Origin: Gonapodya sp. JEL0774
Taxonomy: Eukaryota > Monoblepharomycota > Monoblepharidomycetes > Monoblepharidales > Gonapodyaceae
Length of the DNA: 38,072 nt
Assembly: GCA_027604505.1 (NCBI GenBank)
Contig: JADIIX010000177.1
Coordinates: 1-38,072 of the forward strand
Direction of reading: 5' to 3'
Position 1 is the stretch's first letter. The number at the start of each line of letters is the position of its first letter. Made by a program: the position numbers and the translations under genes. Below are positions 34,333 through 38,072 of the stretch, piece by piece. The notes under the pieces were generated by a model, which did no database searches, had not been told where the DNA came from, and saw only the letters and a list, made by a program, of their open reading frames with translations.

Positions 34333-34598
34333 GAGTCACCGTTTCCCGAAACGGTAATCTCATTGTCTAGGGGGCAACCGGAGTCCATGTCCGGGGGCGA
34401 TTGGTGGTATTGTCGGCACACTGAGCATCAGTTGGTCACTCCCTTTCGTGGGAGTACACCCATCCTCACTCCCCGGACCTCCCAACAAAATGAGAAAAGC
34501 TTTCAACGAAGTGAGTTCACCTCACGTCGCCCATTTTCACAAAGAGCGATTGTATCATCACCGTAGCTACTCAAACTTACAAGAAATAGTTCCAATGC

Positions 34599-35171
34599 AC
34601 GATGTGAGCGGGAGCTGTTAGAGAAATTGCACCCTGGTTTGCCCAGCAGCTCCCTCCGCAACAGCCCCCCTCAGCCAGTGCCTCGCTCGGTTACGAATGT
34701 AAATGGACACATCAAACAGAGTAGAGTACAGTACACGACATAACTGTAAATGCGTTTTGCATAAAGATGATTTAGGAGTCAGTGCTTTATGGAAACAATC
34801 ATGCACTTCGCATCGTCATGAGCGCAACAGGATCTGAGTTCGATTTCGAACTCAAATCACCGCTTCATATAAATTACTTCCACACAACCTTGCTCTGATT
34901 GGCTAATTCGAGTTTTCCAATCACCTTTTTGCGTCCCAATCTCTTGATCTAGTTCTGACTTTCGATTCTGCTTCAAAAACTCACTCTCCCATCACTTCAT
35001 CGGCCGTGGGATATACCTGGCCATCCACTAAGAATCGGTCCGCGTCGAGTGCGTGATACGCAGCATCATACACAAAAGCCACCAACTCGTGGTCTACAAC
35101 CGCGACTGTACCGTCCTCAGTGGTGTTCATGACTGGTTCGTAGATATGCCAGCCTGCATCGGATTCGATGA
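34599..35171. repeat. dispersed duplication, copy B (573 bp)
   Basis: A near-identical second copy of 18896-19487 in the same orientation, with scattered substitutions, a 20-base deletion and one inserted T. It carries the upstream region of the ankyrin/SH3 gene and the last exon of the 733-residue gene. On the minus strand the copied promoter-side sequence points toward the GATA-type gene, whose start codon is 267 bp away. Confidence 0.9.
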
Positions 35172-35343
35172 AGGTTTGAAAGGGAGCCAAGGACAGACAC
35201 TCACATCTTTGACTTGCAAGCTGCTGTACAGTGTCGTTTTTCCCTACAATCGTAGCTATTCCGCGACCCCCATCCGACATCAGGTTGTGGGGAAGGCGGA
35301 GATCTGCCGGGAGCGGTATGAGCGAGAACAGCATCAACGACAA
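34981..35343 (-). pseudogene. orphan duplicated last exon of the 733-residue gene
   Basis: Residues equivalent to the last 57 of the 733-residue protein (GWHIYEPVMNTTEDG through the stop) are preserved with a few substitutions (for example RFLVDGQVYPTADEVMGE). The open frame runs on for about 60 codons beyond the duplicated part into unrelated sequence and finds an upstream Met, but this extension resembles nothing. No other exon of the parent is present nearby. I treat it as a gene fragment carried by the duplication. Confidence 0.6.
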
Positions 35344-35385
35344 GAAGCGGTATGAGCAATAACAGCATCAACTACGAGAAGCGGA
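35312..35385. repeat. 34-bp tandem repeat
   Basis: Two 34-bp units (35312-35345 and 35346-35379), both starting AGCGGTATGAGC, differ at a few positions. A third copy begins with AGCGGA. They lie about 140 bp beyond the edge of duplication copy B. Confidence 0.75.
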
Positions 35386-36341
35386 ACTCTTCAACATCAT
35401 GGTTCTCAAGAAGTTCAATCGACCTCCAAACTCCTCAGAAATCCAATCATTCCTACACCAATCGGAATGAATTTGAATTATCGCGGCAACGGTTCGATCG
35501 TTCTACCGGCCAACTTCGTTCGTGCACTGCTCCATCTTGCCATTCGGGGGAGAGATGAGCTGCGGTAAATATTTAGATGAAGTGAGCGGGGGACACTGGG
35601 AGGGAGGTCGTTTTTGGTGCACAATGGTACGTGAAACAGTGTTCTTGTTCTGAAACTGTATTTTGGAATTGCTCATGATTCCTCTGACCTGTGTTCCTTT
35701 CTCTGTTCTCATATATACGAGGAGGGTGGAGGGCTTGGGTTCATGGCCCAGGCAAAGTTCAATTTATTATTTAAGAGCAACTCACCCTGTCCTGGGGGAT
35801 GGGTTGGACTTGAGCTCCAGAAGCAACTGTTGGTGGGGAATTCTGAGAGTATCTCACCCTGTCCTATGGGATGGGGTGGATTGGAGCTTTCCCAGTGTTC
35901 CCAGGAGTTCTGGGTGGCTTTAAATTCTTTGTACGGAGCACTGAGACCGAGACACAAATCAAGAGCCTGTCGGCTGCTGATCTGGACCCTCTTTGCGAAG
36001 CGCTGTTGGATTTGAGCATTTCACCCTACAGTGTGGGGTGGGGTGATTAAAATTATTCTTGGGAGAGCATCTCGCCCTGTCCTATCATGTTGCTGGGTTA
36101 TAACGTTGGGCACGAGGGTAACCTTCTTGAGATGTCGCTGGATCAACCTCTCGCTTGTTTCTCAGAAGCCCCATTCTCTCCATGGAGCAATTGAGCATCA
36201 TCAAGCATATGAAAAGGTTCCGCTCTTTGCGGTTTCGGGTGTTGGAGGAGAATATGGCTTAAGTCGATGATGTGACCGACACGTAGAAGATCCAGGTGTC
36301 TCAATCTTGTGCTAGCCAAAAAGTAGGAAGACGTCTGACTA
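35386..36341. other. intergenic with dispersed short repeats, no gene
   Basis: Short plus-strand frames near 35390-35570 have some protein character but switch frame and match nothing. The rest holds the CACCCTGTCC repeats listed separately. I see no intact gene. Confidence 0.4.
35776..36095. repeat. spaced repeats with hairpin potential (CACCCTGTCC family)
   Basis: Four diverged copies of a roughly 35-bp motif occur at about 35776, 35844, 36012 and 36062. The core is TCTCACCCTGTCCTATGGG, followed in most copies by ATGGGGTGG. Within a copy, CACCC and GGGGTG can pair as a short hairpin. Spacing is irregular (about 50-170 bp), so this is not a CRISPR array or a simple satellite. It may be a degraded mobile-element terminus. 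Confidence 0.5.
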
Positions 36342-38072
36342 GTGTACTGCTGCTGTCGTCAACGGCTTCCACCGGTTTGTCAGAAGCAAAAGTCAGTTAG
36401 TATTTCTAGCTTGGCATCGATGTGTTCCTACACTGTAGTGGGGAGTTCACGAATCACTTGCCGTTCCTCTTCATCCTCTCCGTTCACCCTAACCGGACCT
36501 GTGACAAGAATGTGGGGAGGAAGAACAACACCAAGGACAGACACCAAGACGTCGAGCGTAGGATTCGTCGCCAACTATCCCAACACTATCTGGATTCAAA
36601 GTTGTACCATAGAGACGTTGGTAACCTGCGGTTATTGTTCATCTCAGTATTGTCAGCGTTATTGTGTCACACATATCACATGGCAACAACATTGCCTCTT
36701 TGCCGCATTGCTCTCAAATACGCGCGCTCAGAAGTCATTCATTTGTGGTCCATTTCCTCAATCGCAAACACCCACTGGAAACCTTCCGCTGTACCGTGAT
36801 GATTCATGAATCCCAGAAACTCGTACCACTTTACTAGAAGGACGGGGCGCTTTCACAACTACGTTCGCCGAGATACCTTTGATCCGGGCGAGCAGAGGTG
36901 GATCTCTTACATTGTATCTTGTTGCGCCACAGCAGCTGCTGTGACTACGTGGCATGGATGGAACCTGTATCAGCTGTATGTCACGATTGTTGGAGATCTC
37001 CTGTTGGCGGAGATGAACTTCATAAGACCGGAACCAGACAGAGGTTACACGTTTCTTGGTGAGTGATTTTGGCGTCTCTCCCCTTGGTCGTAGTACACGG
37101 GGAAGAACTTCCACCAGGGAAAGGGAACTGTTGATGGGTTCACATATTGTTTCTGCCGTCTGTCTGAGTGCCAACTACGCTCATATAACTTGCTCACTAA
37201 TTGAAAACCTTTTATGATACTCTCTTTTCCCTGCACGTAATCCAAAGACTGGTCGCCCTACAGTGGAGATGTGGTCTTGCAGGGACATGTCATTCTGACT
37301 GACACACCAGTCCAAATGGCAGACTTCAATCATCTACCTGGCGACCAGGGTGGTTGGAGGAGACTCCATGACCCTCAGCAAGATGCTCCATTTCTCAATG
37401 CCTCCTGTGAGTTTTCTGCACGATGCGAGCTTGCTGCTTCCTTTGCCTGTCAGGAATCCCTGTGACCAACGACATATACTTTGGGATCTGGGTCACCTTT
37501 TTTTTTAAATTGCAATTAACAAAACTCTCTCATTTTTTCTGCCTACATTCAACAGCACAACCTGATCCTGTGTTTGCTCAAATTAGGACTGGGAAATTGG
37601 CCGGCAACAAGAACGATTTCACCCACATTTTACGAAATGTGTACCAGGGGACACATCCTTGTGAGAACAACGTCCCTTTACCTCAATAGTCTTGCGAATG
37701 GATTCCATATTGAATCTTGATGAATGATGCTTCCTAGATGTTCGGACCCCAGGGAAAAGGGCGGGTGATTTCGATCGTCTGATTGCGCACTTGAACACCA
37801 CATTCTACAAGCCTACGTTGCGTGAAGATTTCGGTGCGTTCCTTTTTGCAAAAATGGTCAGGAAATGTTCCACTTTCCTGCGATGTTGTTGACATGCATC
37901 TCGCCGTGGCACGGGCATAGTGTTTGATGCAACCAACAACATCCCATTTGGACCTGGCTCCGCTCACCCACCAGGGGATGAAATTGAGACAATGCCACCA
38001 GATGTGAAAGACATCCCGTACTGGTTGATTGAGAATCCACTTGATTTTGCAGCATCAACCATGGCAACAAGT
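36342..38072 (+). pseudogene. decayed multi-exon gene of unknown family, truncated by window end
   Basis: Protein-like segments follow one another on the plus strand, several with matching splice phases. They include GPVTRMWGGRTTP...VGFVANYP, then GRGAFTTTFAEIPLI and GGSLTLYLVAP. After a frame change near 36945 come TIVGDLLLAEMNFIRPEPD and GYTFL (donor 37059). Next is WSPYSGDVVLQGHVILTD (37248-37406), then IPVTNDIYFGIW, PDPVFAQIRTGKLAGNKND, VRTPGKRAGDFDRLIAHLN and VFDATNNIPFGPGS to the window edge. TGA interrupts the text at 36807-36809, and another arises across the 37406/37454 junction. I cannot name the family. Because later exons look well preserved, decay may be recent, or some of my junctions may be wrong. 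Confidence 0.45.

Noticed and set aside
35776-36095. CRISPR-like array
   Set aside because: Repeats are diverged and unevenly spaced, there are no cas genes, and the host is eukaryotic.
36807-36809. TGA read as an amino acid (alternative genetic code)
   Set aside because: Several intact genes in the window end in TGA with unrelated sequence after it, so TGA is a normal stop here.

Overview
The window is eukaryotic. Genes carry many short introns (mostly 50-110 nt, GT...AG, almost always with GTGAGT/GTAAGT-like donors). The content is fungal: a mucin-like wall/membrane lectin, a Kex2-like dibasic site, a GATA-type zinc finger and a class A flavin monooxygenase. An ISG12-like gene, a Cache-sensor relic and anchored TroA-like binding proteins suggest an early-diverging zoosporic (chytrid-like) fungus; that placement is inference. 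One 96-base N gap lies at 25293-25388. I built exon models by hand. Each intact model below keeps one open frame through all of its splice junctions.

Layout. 1-3870: no gene I can defend; it holds a fold-back inverted-repeat cluster (1549-1820) and a 570-bp purine-strand minisatellite. 3870-5375 (-): decayed Cache-domain membrane sensor. 5800-6477 (+): ISG12/IFI6-like small membrane protein. 6478-9075: no convincing gene. 9076-10220 (-): secreted protein with two 7-Cys repeats. 11119-15625 (-): 12-exon receptor-like gene with signal peptide, two PAN-like modules, C-type-lectin-like domain, Thr-rich stalk, membrane span and Gly-rich tail. 16252-18883 (-): ankyrin-like double module, coiled coil and SH3 protein. 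19297-21894 (-): unrecognised 733-residue protein. 22131-24298 (-): FAD monooxygenase. 26490-29382 and 29986-32147 (+): two tandem paralogues of a membrane-anchored TroA-like periplasmic-binding-protein family with identical 8-exon structure. 32382-34332 (-): GATA-type zinc-finger protein. 34599-35171: a second copy of 18896-19487. 36342-38072 (+): decayed gene running off the window.

Themes. Several products act at the cell surface (lectin/mucin receptor, Cys-rich secreted protein, two anchored TroA-like proteins, remnant Cache sensor), so the neighbourhood looks like an accessory surface/sensing cluster. Duplication is common at every scale: tandem genes, an internally doubled ankyrin module, a 0.59-kb dispersed duplication, and 27-, 34- and 36-bp tandem units. 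The dispersed copy places the promoter side of the ankyrin/SH3 gene upstream of the GATA gene in the same orientation, which is the most unexpected arrangement here.
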